DNA of 64,000 bases from Paenibacillus sp. SZ31 (GCF_012912005.1 NZ_JABBEA010000001.1:744001-808000); one strand, 5' to 3'. Numbered from the stretch's first letter, positions 36,665 to 47,076 are shown. Numbers and translations: made by a program. Notes: generated by a model from the letters alone, not told the origin.

Positions 36665-37564
36665 TCAGTTGTAGTGAACCCGCCTTGACAAGACCCAGCC
36701 CACTACGATCAGTACAAGGCCAATCACCAGTGTATACAGCCAAGACATCGCCGAGCTTAAGCCAAAGTTCTGGGTTTTGAATGCGGTTTGGTAGATGGCC
36801 TGTGTGACTGGACTCCCGGCAAATGAATCAATGATCGTATAAATAACATTCGTCAGAATCAACGGACTGACCATGGGAAATGTAATTTTCCAGAATGATT
36901 CATAGGCTGTCGCCCCTTCGATCTTCGCAACCTCATACATCGATCCTGGTACTGATTGCAGTGCGGCGAGGAAGATCAGAATCTGAACGCCTGAGCTGCT
37001 AATAATCTCATAGATCCGCATGATGGCTTCTACGATGTAATCCACATAGGCCATCGGCAATCCCACATCCGCCAGCATCCGCACAATGGATACCACGTTG
37101 AACGAAGCACCGCCATCGGCTGCTGCATCCACCGCACTCGCATCCCCCATCAGATTGATTAATCCCGCAGATTCGGCTGCAGCTACTGCACTGGAAGCCA
37201 GAATAACCGGTAGAAAAAAGATCGCACGCGCCAGCGTTCTGCCTCTGAACTTCTGGTTAAGCAGTGTCGCCGTAAACAGACTGAAAAATAGTATCATCGG
37301 CACATTCAATACCATTGCTCCAACTGAATCCACCAGAATCCGGTTAAATGTAGCGTCAACCAGAAGCGCATCCTTGAAGTTTTTAAATCCAACGTATTCC
37401 AGAACATATCCGCCCGGAGCAACGGACAGATTACTCAGACTGAACCGAATCGATTGCAGGAGCGGCGTAGCAAAGAGGAAGATGAAACCGAGCAGCCACG
37501 GGGAAATAAATGCAAGTCCAAGCAGTGCTCTCCGTGACTTCAGCGATAATCGAATGGTTCTCAT
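36665..37564 (-). CDS. Sugar ABC transporter permease (MalF/LplB type)
   Basis: The product has 299 residues with about six helices. The EAA loop is VAKIEGATAYESFWKITFP. It partners the permease at 35626. The ATG overlaps the stop of the DUF5696 gene by four bases and has GGGAGGAG upstream. An extra extracellular insert (about residues 130-165, rich in Ala/Asp/Gly) lies between helices; this is long but known in LplB-like permeases. Confidence 0.92.
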   Translation of the reverse strand: MRTIRLSLKSRRALLGLAFISPWLLGFIFLFATPLLQSIRFSLSNLSVAPGGYVLEYVGFKNFKDALLVDATFNRILVDSVGAMVLNVPMILFFSLFTATLLNQKFRGRTLARAIFFLPVILASSAVAAAESAGLINLMGDASAVDAAADGGASFNVVSIVRMLADVGLPMAYVDYIVEAIMRIYEIISSSGVQILIFLAALQSVPGSMYEVAKIEGATAYESFWKITFPMVSPLILTNVIYTIIDSFAGSPVTQAIYQTAFKTQNFGLSSAMSWLYTLVIGLVLIVVGWVLSRRVHYN

Positions 37565-40146
37565 CGGTTCACTCCTCCCACCACATAGTCCGTCCCGCCA
37601 ACCGTTGTTCCATCCACAGTTACTGCATCCGCATTGTAATTCACAAGGATGGATGTACCGCCAGTATAGGTGATCTGGACCACGCCATCTTGAATACGTT
37701 CATGCTTGAGAATCTGCTCATTCTCCAGCTCTCCCAGCACTTCATTGGCCTGCTTATACAAGGTAACAGCGTCATCCACCCAATAGCCATACTCGGTCGC
37801 ATAGGCCGAATCATAATTCGTCAGCTTCAGCCTGGATGATGGTTCATAGGTCCATTGAAAATACGGAGCTGCCCCAAGCTCCAGGCTGCGCAGCAACTGT
37901 TTGCGGAGATCCTGATCCCCCGACGTGTTCATCGGAGATGCCGCGTAGTTCATGTATCCATGAATGACCATCGCATAAAAGGGAACTTCTTCATCGGTAA
38001 TATTGAACCGACTCGACCCTGCAGGCACATTCACAACATGTTGTGCACTCCCCCAAGCGTAGCTATTTGCGGCAGATATCATCATGTTTGGATAGTACTG
38101 TTCCAACTTGCCAAGTTGCTCCTTCACAATGTTCTTCGCCGTCTCCCGATGAATCACCCGACTATCCCGGTAATCAGAAGTCAGAACCTGCCCGAGATCA
38201 CGAAGGGACAATCCGCCGAGGTCCAGTTTATTGAATTTGTCAGCAAACTCACTCACCACATAAGGAAGCTTGGCCGCTGAAAGCAAATAATAGCTGTCCT
38301 TACTCTGATCCATGCGATTAAGCGCAGGATTGTATGGATACAGTTCTGCTATCTCCTTCGTTACAAACCGCGCCGCATCCGAAGAGGGAGCAAAACGCAT
38401 ATCATCGTGATACATATGCTGGAAAGCCACATCCGGGAACAATGCTCCGCCAGACTGCTCAAGCTTAGCGGACAACGCTTGCAGTTCGGAACGACTACCT
38501 ACTTCCCTGTCCAATTTCACCCGGGTTGGCGTATGATGGCTGATGCCACCACCGAACCATCCCTGATAACGCATTTGTACGCGGTTCACACCTTCCTGCT
38601 GTAACTTCGTCGCCATTTCGGTGGCCTGTTCGTACGTCGTCATAGCTAAGGTGGTCCGATAGGGAACGCTTAGGAACGAAGCCTTTTTGTCCACTGCACC
38701 AAGCACATCCACATAGAACGGCAACTCCGTCTGTTCTGCGAGCGGCTTCAGTACATCCTGCTCGATCAACTGCTGCTGATACAGGCGGGCCATACCCGAG
38801 TAACTGGCCTCTTCTCCTTGAAGAAAATGATAGCGCACCTGAATATCTCCACGGAAAGGCTCATCGCTAAGCAGCTGAATCTCCTGCATTTTCTGCGAGG
38901 TGTACATCTCCAGCTCATCCTCTCCGCGCAGGGAGAAGGTCGCGTGTACATGGTTGTAGCTATTCTGTCTGCCTCCAATATCTGCGGAGATACTGGCAAT
39001 GCCGTCCCCTTTTTCAATGACTGCAAACCAGGCATTCTCCCCGTTCTTCAGACCAAACACAGGCATATACGCGGATTCACTAACCTGAGGACGACTGAGC
39101 GAATTATCATTCGGGTCTGTGCCATAGACGCGCTGTACATACTGCTCTTCTTGAATTTTCCCGTTGTTCAGATGGATCAGGCTGCCTGAACCGTCGGGCA
39201 CGAGCATATAACCCTCGCCCTTTGTATCCGCAGCACCAAAATAAGCGAGCAAATCAATATTCCGAATGCGGTATTGCCCACTTTCTTCTAGTTGGCTCAG
39301 AGGTACAGTCACAACAAGTGCCCCTTGATCCAGTCGGTATTCTACAGGAATGACGAAGCTGGGCTTATCGGATACATCTCCGCCTTCGATTCCATTCTCC
39401 TGATTGTCATAAGCCAGATCGTCCGTCGTATAACCCGCCGTCTCAAATGCACCCAGCATCTTGTTCAGCACAAGTTGCTTCGAGATCTGTCCATCCAGCC
39501 GTTCCAGAATATCCGGATTGTTCTTGGTTGGATAATATCGGGCAGATGTGTACCTTGCGACAGTAGCATCCAGCTTGGAAAGCACTTTCTCCTCCAGACG
39601 CTGTTTGCTAATCAGTTTAGGCAGCGCATCAATGCCAAGTGACGTATCACCAAGCGTATAGTTCACCCGAATCCCCTGATCGATGTGGCCCACTGTGAAT
39701 TGTTTGTTGCTAATGCTGGAACTGAAATTCGGAAAGTTCTCCAGTGTGCCCATCGCATCCCGGAAAGACACATTCAACTGGGAGGACAGCACTTCTTTTT
39801 CATACGCGGAAGCAAGACCGTCCTCAGCCCGTTCTTTCGGGTTACTGTACCAGATCTCTCCACTTTTCCCGTCACGTACTGCAATTTCCGTTGTCTCCTC
39901 GTTATAGTACAGGGCTAGTCCCTGATCTTCGGCGACCAGTTGCATACCAGGCACACCCTGCGAGGAGTCGCTAAGAAACTGCAACGGGTCCTCCGTGACG
40001 GGCATGGCTTTGGTTGTCGTATCCAGGTAAGCCGCGGCTTCTACGGCAGGAACCCCCCTGTTGTTTATATACAGCAGCCCGGCTGCAATCATGATTACAG
40101 CTGTACCACCAGCCAGCACCGTATATAATCGTTGCCTTTTGTTCAC
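37561..40146 (-). CDS. DUF5696 membrane-anchored protein
   Basis: The product has 861 residues. One N-terminal membrane helix (LAGGTAVIMIAAGLLYI) leads to a very large extracellular part. The family signature block LVPDGSGSLIHLNNGK lies near residue 310. The second half looks like a TIM-barrel-type region (YGYWVDDAVTLYKQANEVL near the end), and a glycosidase-like fold has been guessed for this family; this is inference. No catalytic residues can be fixed. GTG start with AAAGGAGG. DUF5696 genes recur in Paenibacillus sugar operons next to YIP1 and NHL genes. Confidence 0.8.
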   Translation of the reverse strand: MNKRQRLYTVLAGGTAVIMIAAGLLYINNRGVPAVEAAAYLDTTTKAMPVTEDPLQFLSDSSQGVPGMQLVAEDQGLALYYNEETTEIAVRDGKSGEIWYSNPKERAEDGLASAYEKEVLSSQLNVSFRDAMGTLENFPNFSSSISNKQFTVGHIDQGIRVNYTLGDTSLGIDALPKLISKQRLEEKVLSKLDATVARYTSARYYPTKNNPDILERLDGQISKQLVLNKMLGAFETAGYTTDDLAYDNQENGIEGGDVSDKPSFVIPVEYRLDQGALVVTVPLSQLEESGQYRIRNIDLLAYFGAADTKGEGYMLVPDGSGSLIHLNNGKIQEEQYVQRVYGTDPNDNSLSRPQVSESAYMPVFGLKNGENAWFAVIEKGDGIASISADIGGRQNSYNHVHATFSLRGEDELEMYTSQKMQEIQLLSDEPFRGDIQVRYHFLQGEEASYSGMARLYQQQLIEQDVLKPLAEQTELPFYVDVLGAVDKKASFLSVPYRTTLAMTTYEQATEMATKLQQEGVNRVQMRYQGWFGGGISHHTPTRVKLDREVGSRSELQALSAKLEQSGGALFPDVAFQHMYHDDMRFAPSSDAARFVTKEIAELYPYNPALNRMDQSKDSYYLLSAAKLPYVVSEFADKFNKLDLGGLSLRDLGQVLTSDYRDSRVIHRETAKNIVKEQLGKLEQYYPNMMISAANSYAWGSAQHVVNVPAGSSRFNITDEEVPFYAMVIHGYMNYAASPMNTSGDQDLRKQLLRSLELGAAPYFQWTYEPSSRLKLTNYDSAYATEYGYWVDDAVTLYKQANEVLGELENEQILKHERIQDGVVQITYTGGTSILVNYNADAVTVDGTTVGGTDYVVGGVNR

Positions 40147-40160
40147 GGATGCCGCCTCCT

Positions 40161-40787
40161 TTAGGTCCGAAAAATCAACTCGCGGTAAATGTTATAACCG
40201 AATTCGTACAACTGTTGCAACATGCTGAAGACCAGCGCGCCAAGGAATACGATAATGCCCATCACAATGAGCGTCAGCACCATCGTAATGATTGTTCTAA
40301 TCACCGTGTACTGGTGTACCGTCATCATGCCAATGAACAGAAGCAGTACAAACCAGAAGAACGCGATACTATTGAACAGATAATAAAAAGCAGTCTCCTC
40401 CTGCACCATAAAACGGCTGATCACGATCATTGGGGCATAGATCAGAATAACCGGAATGAGCGAGTAACCTGTCGCCAGAACGATTTCCTTGAACTTGCCT
40501 TCCCCTTCCATCAAAGTTGTTACCGCCCAGTTGGCCATGCACCATAGAAAGAAAGGTACTGCAACCGTGGCGATTTCGATGATGCTATTAATCGTACGAG
40601 GATCGATGTAATTAACGAGAAACCCTGCGTACTGCTTTTGCAAAACCATCATAACAATGGTAAGCGCCAATGCTGCAAAAGCAACAAACAGCCGTCCCCG
40701 GTTATCCGACTTGAGGTCCCAGAATGCATCAATGGGGTGAAAAATGAGATGCAGCGGAAACTTAATGAAATCCTGCTTCACGATCAA
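40161..40787 (-). CDS. YIP1 family membrane protein
   Basis: The product has 208 residues with five predicted helices and a hydrophilic N-terminus (FHPIDAFWDLKSDNRG) typical of bacterial YIP1 proteins. The TTG at 40787 has GGAGG seven bases before it; a GTG two codons later is another option. Either start overlaps the NHL-repeat gene end by 20-26 bases. The role is unknown; this family accompanies DUF5696 and NHL genes in Paenibacillus carbohydrate loci, so a helper role at the membrane is possible. Confidence 0.8.
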   Translation of the reverse strand: MIVKQDFIKFPLHLIFHPIDAFWDLKSDNRGRLFVAFAALALTIVMMVLQKQYAGFLVNYIDPRTINSIIEIATVAVPFFLWCMANWAVTTLMEGEGKFKEIVLATGYSLIPVILIYAPMIVISRFMVQEETAFYYLFNSIAFFWFVLLLFIGMMTVHQYTVIRTIITMVLTLIVMGIIVFLGALVFSMLQQLYEFGYNIYRELIFRT

Positions 40788-42228
40788 CCTGCCTCCTCCG
40801 TCTCCATTTAACTGCTACCCGGGTCAGGATCAGAATGACAATCAGCGCGATTGCAGCGGTCAGGAATGTACCAAAATGTTCCTTCATCATCTCCCGCCGA
40901 TGCCTCTTGAACGCGACAGAATAACTCTTGCGGTCCATTCCAAGTTCGAAGTAACCTAGCGCTTCCTCGTTTTTCTTCTCCATTAATAAGGACTTGCCGA
41001 TACCGATATAAGCGATGTCATAGTTGGCATTCAGCTTCAGCACTTCTCTCCATATATTCACGGCCTCCGTGTCCTCGCCCCGATAGTGGAGTACCACCGC
41101 TTCATTCACACGGGCACCAAAACGGGTTGGCGCATAAACGACAAGGTTGTTCTTGCCCCGATCCAGAACCAAGTGATGCTCACCCGATTGTTCAATCGCG
41201 ACAGGTGTTTTGAGCGTGCCCACCTGATTTCCTTTGCCACCGTATATGTAGAGCAGATGACCTTCATCGTCGTACGTGAACACCCGGTTCTGTGTCGCAT
41301 CCAATACACTGTACATGCCATTGCCAAGCACTTTCACATCTATCAGCTTGGATGGACCCGGATTGTTACGGAACCGGATATCGCCTTTGACGTCATAATA
41401 ACCAAACCGCTTCAGCACATCTTCACCAGACGGATTCAGCCGTTTGATCGGTTCATTCGAGCCGGGATCAATATTCGTTGCATATACGAATCCTTTGTGG
41501 TCGATATCCGCATTGGAGAACTCCGTTGGAACAAACAGGACCATCTGTGCACGCTGGGCTTTGGTGGATAACATGCGCCAGATATATTCGCCGTAGTCCC
41601 GCTCCACTTTATTGGTACCGACGTATCCGATAAATTTCCCGCTCTCGTCAAACTGCATGATGCCTTCGTAGACTCCCTGTGCCACAACGTACACTCGGCC
41701 TACATGATCAACCGTCAGCTTCAAGGGCTGAAACTGGAATTGAGTCGATAGGATATCTGACTCGGGCTTCGTGATGGTTTGTATCAGCGTCCCCTCTCCA
41801 TCAAGGACAACCACACGACTGTTTCCCGTATCGGCGACATATATGCGTTCTTCTTCATCTACAAACAATCCACCTGGAAGGTTAAAGGTCTCCTTGCTAC
41901 CCTCCATCATGAATCCATCGATGACGCGCAGCAGCTTAAAGCCTGGGTCCAAGACGACAACTCGGCTGTTACCACTATCCAAAATATAGATCAATCCAGA
42001 GGGAGAAACGTTCACATCACCAGGGTCTTTGAACTCACTAATGCCGAGGTCACGGCCTGATATGGTACGCTCGGGCAGATAGGCATCTGGTGAAGGAACA
42101 GCCTCTTTCCAGTAGTTGTAGTTATAACTCTCATACGGCGCCGGGGAGGCCGCCGCAGGCACGGCATTCACCAGCAGCAGAGATACTGCCGCCAGGAGAA
42201 CAAGCCATCTTTTCACTGTGCGTGCCAT
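40762..42228 (-). CDS. NHL-repeat beta-propeller protein with TPR-like region
   Basis: The product has 488 residues. A Sec-type signal peptide (WLVLLAAVSLLLVNAVPAAA) is followed by NHL-type repeats: LIYILDSGNSRVVVLDPGF and RIYVADTGNSRVVVLDGEG at about 90-150, further blades to ~350. A TPR-like helical pair comes next (AVNIWREVLKLNANYDIAYI), and a C-terminal membrane helix (LTAAIALIVILILTRVAV) ends it. It is predicted to be exported and anchored at the C-terminus. A sensing or scaffold function at the cell surface is inferred. Confidence 0.83.
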   Translation of the reverse strand: MARTVKRWLVLLAAVSLLLVNAVPAAASPAPYESYNYNYWKEAVPSPDAYLPERTISGRDLGISEFKDPGDVNVSPSGLIYILDSGNSRVVVLDPGFKLLRVIDGFMMEGSKETFNLPGGLFVDEEERIYVADTGNSRVVVLDGEGTLIQTITKPESDILSTQFQFQPLKLTVDHVGRVYVVAQGVYEGIMQFDESGKFIGYVGTNKVERDYGEYIWRMLSTKAQRAQMVLFVPTEFSNADIDHKGFVYATNIDPGSNEPIKRLNPSGEDVLKRFGYYDVKGDIRFRNNPGPSKLIDVKVLGNGMYSVLDATQNRVFTYDDEGHLLYIYGGKGNQVGTLKTPVAIEQSGEHHLVLDRGKNNLVVYAPTRFGARVNEAVVLHYRGEDTEAVNIWREVLKLNANYDIAYIGIGKSLLMEKKNEEALGYFELGMDRKSYSVAFKRHRREMMKEHFGTFLTAAIALIVILILTRVAVKWRRRRQVDREAGFH

Positions 42229-42239
42229 ATCGTTCCCCC

Positions 42240-43103
42240 TTAATCCTTCATGCCCGAGCTCGCCATCGTCTCAATGATTCGGCTCTGAGAGAAGATAAAT
42301 AGCGTGATCGGCACACTCATCAAAATCAGTGCTACCGCAGCACCCGCTCCTGCCCGGGATATTCCGCCTTGAATAATCTGACCTGCTGCATAATGCAGGG
42401 TCTTGAGTTGCTCGCTGTAGATATATCCATTGCCATCACTGCCCCATAACATCTGGAACAGCAGAATGATCAATGTCAGCCAGGCTGGCTTCACATTGGG
42501 CATAACGATGGACCAGAAGATCCGGTATTCACTGGCACCATCAATCTTGGCTGCTTCCAGCAGCGCATCCGGGATCTGCTCCATGAACTGCTTCATCAGA
42601 TATAACCCGAGTGAATAGGCAAATGCCGGAATAATGACGGCCCAATAGGTATCGATCCATCCGAGCCATGACATGATCATATAGTTCGGAATGGCCGTTA
42701 CCGCAGGTGTGAACATCAGTGACAGTACGACCACTTGGAACATGAATACTTTGCCTGGAAACTTGTGTTTGGCAAGCGGGTAGGCCGCTGCGGAAGCTAA
42801 CAGCACATGGCCTACGATTCCGATGCCTGTGATAAATACCGTGTTGAATATATAACGTGAGAACGGCACCCACGAGTCACTCAGCAGATTCAGCAGATCT
42901 GTAAAGTTGCTGAACGTGGGATTTTTGACAAACAGCGTTGGTGGAAAGGTGAAAATCTCATCCAATGGTTTGAATGCATTGTTGATCGCATAGATCAACG
43001 GCAGCACCATGAAGGCACCAAATACGAGCAGAAGGGCAAACAGGGAGAGACTTCCCGATAGCGAGCGATTCACCCGCTTTTTGCCTGTCGCAATTGCAGC
43101 CAT
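42240..43103 (-). CDS. Carbohydrate ABC transporter permease (MalG type)
   Basis: The product has 287 residues and six helices. The ATPase-contact loop is EAAKIDGASEYRIFWSIVMP. It follows the MalF-type gene by two bases and forms the first permease pair of the operon. ATG with GGGTGGGAG upstream. It probably works with the solute-binding proteins at 44093 or 47146. Confidence 0.93.
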   Translation of the reverse strand: MAAIATGKKRVNRSLSGSLSLFALLLVFGAFMVLPLIYAINNAFKPLDEIFTFPPTLFVKNPTFSNFTDLLNLLSDSWVPFSRYIFNTVFITGIGIVGHVLLASAAAYPLAKHKFPGKVFMFQVVVLSLMFTPAVTAIPNYMIMSWLGWIDTYWAVIIPAFAYSLGLYLMKQFMEQIPDALLEAAKIDGASEYRIFWSIVMPNVKPAWLTLIILLFQMLWGSDGNGYIYSEQLKTLHYAAGQIIQGGISRAGAGAAVALILMSVPITLFIFSQSRIIETMASSGMKD

Positions 43104-43105
43104 AG

Positions 43106-44074
43106 TTATTCTCCCACCCTTCGAAGCAGTTTCTGTACCAGCAAGTTGGTGCCCACCATAATCATGAACAGCACGGTGGCAATCGCCGATGCGTATCCCA
43201 TCTCAAACCGTGTTGTACCAAAGTCGATCAAGTGGGTGACCACCGTCTCTGCCGCATAGTTCACGCTCGGGAACCCGGCCAGTGCGATCGACACATCGGC
43301 CACGGCAAACGAGGTTGTGAGCTGAATGACTGCGCCAAACATGAGCTGTGGACGCATCGAAGGCAGAGTAATATACCATAGCTCCTGCCAGCGATTCTTG
43401 ATCCCATCCACCGCTCCCGCTTCGTATAATGTCCGGTCCACGGTCTGCAAGCCCGCGATAAACGCCAGAAATCCGGTTCCGAGACTCAGCCATAACTGCA
43501 CAAGAATGAGGATCGGCATAATGTAGGCTTCTGTCTTCAGCCACTGGATCGGCTCCAGCAGAAAGCCCCATTTGATCAACAACCCATTAGCAATGCCATA
43601 ACGATCCCCGGAGAAGATCATCAGCCAGATAAAATACACATTGCCCGAAATGGAGGGTGCGTAGAAGATCAGCGTCATGAACGCTCTCCATTTCGGTGTT
43701 AACTCATTAATGATCCATGCAAAGACGAAACAGGCAATATAACTGATCGGTCCGGTAATAATGGCGAACAGCAACGTATTCTTGATCGCAATCAGGAATA
43801 CATCATCCTCCAGAAACAGGCGAGTATAGTTCTGCCAGCCAATAAAACGTGGAAATTCCAGCATATTAAAGTAGGTGAAGCTGAGTATGATCGAGATGAC
43901 AACCGGAATCACGGTAAACATGAGGAACAGGAGCATATAAGGTGCAAGCAGGACATAGGAATGTTTGCTGGCCTTCATTTCCTGGAGCTTCCAGCTCCAC
44001 CACGATTTCATGCCCATCCTTGACGCTTTCTCAGGAGGACTGTTTTGTCCGTCTCGGAGTGATATTTGTGGCAC
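43106..44074 (-). CDS. Sugar ABC transporter permease (MalF type)
   Basis: The product has 322 residues. A ~35-residue hydrophilic N-terminus precedes six helices (SYVLLAPYMLLFLMFTVIPV is the first). The EAA loop is YEAGAVDGIKNRWQELWYIT. GTG start with GGGAGGG. It partners the gene two bases downstream. The ATP-binding subunit is absent from this locus. Confidence 0.92.
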   Translation of the reverse strand: MPQISLRDGQNSPPEKASRMGMKSWWSWKLQEMKASKHSYVLLAPYMLLFLMFTVIPVVISIILSFTYFNMLEFPRFIGWQNYTRLFLEDDVFLIAIKNTLLFAIITGPISYIACFVFAWIINELTPKWRAFMTLIFYAPSISGNVYFIWLMIFSGDRYGIANGLLIKWGFLLEPIQWLKTEAYIMPILILVQLWLSLGTGFLAFIAGLQTVDRTLYEAGAVDGIKNRWQELWYITLPSMRPQLMFGAVIQLTTSFAVADVSIALAGFPSVNYAAETVVTHLIDFGTTRFEMGYASAIATVLFMIMVGTNLLVQKLLRRVGE

Positions 44075-44092
44075 GATTAACCCTCCCTCTGC

Positions 44093-47020
44093 TTACGGAA
44101 GACCAAATTCATTACGCTTGACGCGAATCTCGTCCTGAATATATTGGGTATAATCCATGATGGATTCCCTGGCTTCCACTTGGCCAACAACAGTTTTGTA
44201 AAATGCATTGAACAGATGGCGGCCTGTAAAATAACCACCGGGTACTTCGGGAATGCCCTTCACCGTTTCAAATTGCGCTTTGAGATTGGCGTAATCCTCC
44301 GCAGGCCACGGCAGGGAATCCAGTGCCTCGATGTTGGCCGTTGGATAACGGGCAGCCGCACCCATCAGTCCTTCCATCTCCCGTCCGAATTCAGCTTGAA
44401 CCGGCGTACTGGTCCACCACTTCATGAACTCCCACGCCGCATCCTGATCCTTGGCACTCTCCAGCATCATGACCGCGCTGCCTCCACCCGGTACGTCCCG
44501 ATTCAAGGTTCCATCCGCCTGAACGGTTCCCGGGACAGGAACGAATCCCCATAGTCCCCGAATCTCCGGTGCAAATACGGACAACTGGTTGTACATGGTG
44601 TAATCCGTTAGCCCAATGGGCATCTGTCCTGTCCGGAAACGGTTGGCAAAATCATATTCCCGCTCTAGCTTGTAATCGGTATAAAACTCCGTCCACTGCT
44701 TGAACGTCTCGATCCCGATCCGGGAATCCAAGTCCGACTCCTTGTCATCATTCCGATAGAAGGCGCCTCCGTTCTGAAGCAGCATCGTTGCATACTGCGA
44801 GTTCGGGGGGATATTAACACCCTGCATATTAGCTTGGGTCACAATCGGCATACCGAATTCCATGTGATTTTTGCTCAGAATCGCGAGTAGAGCTTCGACA
44901 TCTTCCCAGTTCTGAGGCACTTCAAGACCGAGTTCTTCGAGCACGTCTTTACGATAAAACAGCATGTTAAAGGTCTGTGTTTCCGGCAAGGCATATACGC
45001 CTGAATCATAGGCATACGGCACGATCGCGCTTTCCCTGAACTCCTGTTCTACGGTGCTATAATCACTGAATTGCGTCAGATCTACAGCCGAGTTCCGCAT
45101 CGCAAAGTTCACCGGCAGATCGTTGCCGATCTGCATCGCTACATCCGGTCCTTCACCAGACAAAGTCGCTGGCAGCAAGGTTCCCATATTCACCAGCTTC
45201 AGATTGACATTGATACCACTGTCTGGTGTAAAGGTCTTGTCAATCATCGCTTTCATCGTATTCGCCTGGTCACGTCCACTACCAATCCAGACTGTTACCG
45301 TCCGCTGATCTTCCGATGTGGCTACATTACCGATCTGGTTATAATCAATGAAGAACGAATGATAGAATATCTTCGATTCATGACCGAGCTTCGCGAGTGG
45401 CCCCATGCCTGTGCCGGGAATATCTTGGTCAATCGAAGTGACGTACAGTGCGTCAATCTCAAGGGGCTGCTCTCGTGCCTGCTGCACCCATGTGCCGAGA
45501 CCACCTGTGTTAGTTTTGTATGCCGCAAGCCGTCTTGGAATGGTATCTGGCTTGTCAATCATCTCGTCCAGTTGCAGCGCCATCGTCTTGATCAGCGCTT
45601 CCTGATCGCTGGACTGTCCTGACAGGAGACGAAGCTGTCCAGCCACGTCCTTGAGACGTTTACTTTCTCCGCTGAATACTTCCAGCAGGTTCGGGATCTG
45701 CTTTTCCACCCGGTAATCTCGGAATTCATCAGGCTTGGTGCCTGTAATCATCAGAATGCGTCGGTACATGGAGTTCAAGTTGTACAGACTGTCCTCCACA
45801 TTGCGGATAAGGGGTGCAAAGTCACCGAGGCTGTTCTCCAGCCGTAGCACATGTTTTCCTTTGTCCAATTGAAACTTGTATGCTTCCTTGCCGCCCATGA
45901 CGTCAATACGATAGTCACTTTGATAACGGAAAGGTGCTTTGGCCATCTCTGCAAACGGAACTTCACCACCGATGGTCAGTTTGCGTGTAGAATAGATGCC
46001 TTTGACAAAATTCTGCTGTGCGGTAAAACCGATATGATAAAGTCCGCTCTCCGGTACATCCACTTCCCATTCAATCCATTGTCCTGGCAGCCGCCAGTTA
46101 AAGCCACCAATCGTATTGATGCGTACTTGGGAAGCGCTATAAGGAGATACAGCAGAACTTGACCTTTCGCTCGTTGGGTATAACGTAGGTGAAGATTTGG
46201 CAATCGCGGCTTCACCTTCGATGCGAATAAGTACATCCTTCGGCTGCCCGGAGGAATCCGATTGTTGTGCCCCCGCAGTCTCCGCGTAAGGGACCGCTGT
46301 CTTCTCATTGAAAAGACGTATGGACCGGATCACCATGGGTTCACGCGATGATTTTAGCGTTAGCGTGTGTTCCCCTTTTTCCAAATAAAACTTGAATGGA
46401 GCCTGTTCGTACCCGTCTGAGTCCTGAAACGTTTCTTCCATCCAGCGAGGTTGCTCGACTTGTCTCGGGCGAAGGTCATTGCCTTGGTTATCCTGTTCAA
46501 CGACATCTTTCTCATTCGCCCATACCCGGTCAAACTGCAAATAGGCGGCTTCCGCAAAAGGAAGTTCACCATCAATGTACAATGCACGCTCAATGGCCGA
46601 ACTCTTGCCTTCTACGGGAAAATAGATTGCGGACAGGTTATACAGCCCGGTCTCCGGCACATTAATCGTCCAATCGACTTGTCCGGTCTCTCCGGTATGG
46701 AGAGATACACCATCCATTCCCTCATAATTAGTCAGTTTGCGGACGTCTTCACCTTCGGCTTTTATGTAATCCACTGCTTCAATGGTGATGTCCACATTCG
46801 GCTGTGTAGCCTGATCCGTTCCGGATCGATATTGTTCGTATCCCTTTTTCTGCCGGGTCTGCTGCAAGACTGCATCCACTTCAATGGCAGGCAGACTGCC
46901 AGGTGGAATGTTTGCACTCTTCACATCAGCGCCGGAAGTTACATATAGAATGATGCAGGCTGCCGCCACGATGATTACTGTGGACAATATCCATGTCTTA
47001 CGTTGTAGAATTCCAGCCAT
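44093..47020 (-). CDS. Large membrane-anchored solute-binding protein with N-terminal CBM-like domains
   Basis: The product has 975 residues, about twice a normal sugar-binding protein. An N-terminal helix (ILSTVIIVAAACIILYV) seems to be a membrane anchor, not a lipobox. Two CBM-like beta-sandwich domains follow (NVPETGLYNLSAIYFPVEG and DVPESGLYHIGFTAQQNF), then a helical linker (~420-520). A type-1 extracellular solute-binding domain ends it (FNMLFYRKDVLEELGLEVP; WEFMKWWTS). Start at 47020 with GAGGAGG; the longer frame to 47056 contains this site. It probably captures polymer fragments at the cell surface. Confidence 0.87.
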   Translation of the reverse strand: MAGILQRKTWILSTVIIVAAACIILYVTSGADVKSANIPPGSLPAIEVDAVLQQTRQKKGYEQYRSGTDQATQPNVDITIEAVDYIKAEGEDVRKLTNYEGMDGVSLHTGETGQVDWTINVPETGLYNLSAIYFPVEGKSSAIERALYIDGELPFAEAAYLQFDRVWANEKDVVEQDNQGNDLRPRQVEQPRWMEETFQDSDGYEQAPFKFYLEKGEHTLTLKSSREPMVIRSIRLFNEKTAVPYAETAGAQQSDSSGQPKDVLIRIEGEAAIAKSSPTLYPTSERSSSAVSPYSASQVRINTIGGFNWRLPGQWIEWEVDVPESGLYHIGFTAQQNFVKGIYSTRKLTIGGEVPFAEMAKAPFRYQSDYRIDVMGGKEAYKFQLDKGKHVLRLENSLGDFAPLIRNVEDSLYNLNSMYRRILMITGTKPDEFRDYRVEKQIPNLLEVFSGESKRLKDVAGQLRLLSGQSSDQEALIKTMALQLDEMIDKPDTIPRRLAAYKTNTGGLGTWVQQAREQPLEIDALYVTSIDQDIPGTGMGPLAKLGHESKIFYHSFFIDYNQIGNVATSEDQRTVTVWIGSGRDQANTMKAMIDKTFTPDSGINVNLKLVNMGTLLPATLSGEGPDVAMQIGNDLPVNFAMRNSAVDLTQFSDYSTVEQEFRESAIVPYAYDSGVYALPETQTFNMLFYRKDVLEELGLEVPQNWEDVEALLAILSKNHMEFGMPIVTQANMQGVNIPPNSQYATMLLQNGGAFYRNDDKESDLDSRIGIETFKQWTEFYTDYKLEREYDFANRFRTGQMPIGLTDYTMYNQLSVFAPEIRGLWGFVPVPGTVQADGTLNRDVPGGGSAVMMLESAKDQDAAWEFMKWWTSTPVQAEFGREMEGLMGAAARYPTANIEALDSLPWPAEDYANLKAQFETVKGIPEVPGGYFTGRHLFNAFYKTVVGQVEARESIMDYTQYIQDEIRVKRNEFGLP

Positions 47021-47076
47021 CCTACGAGTCCTCCTCATCAAGGCTGATGCCAGCAATGCCGATTTGGTGGTTCAGG

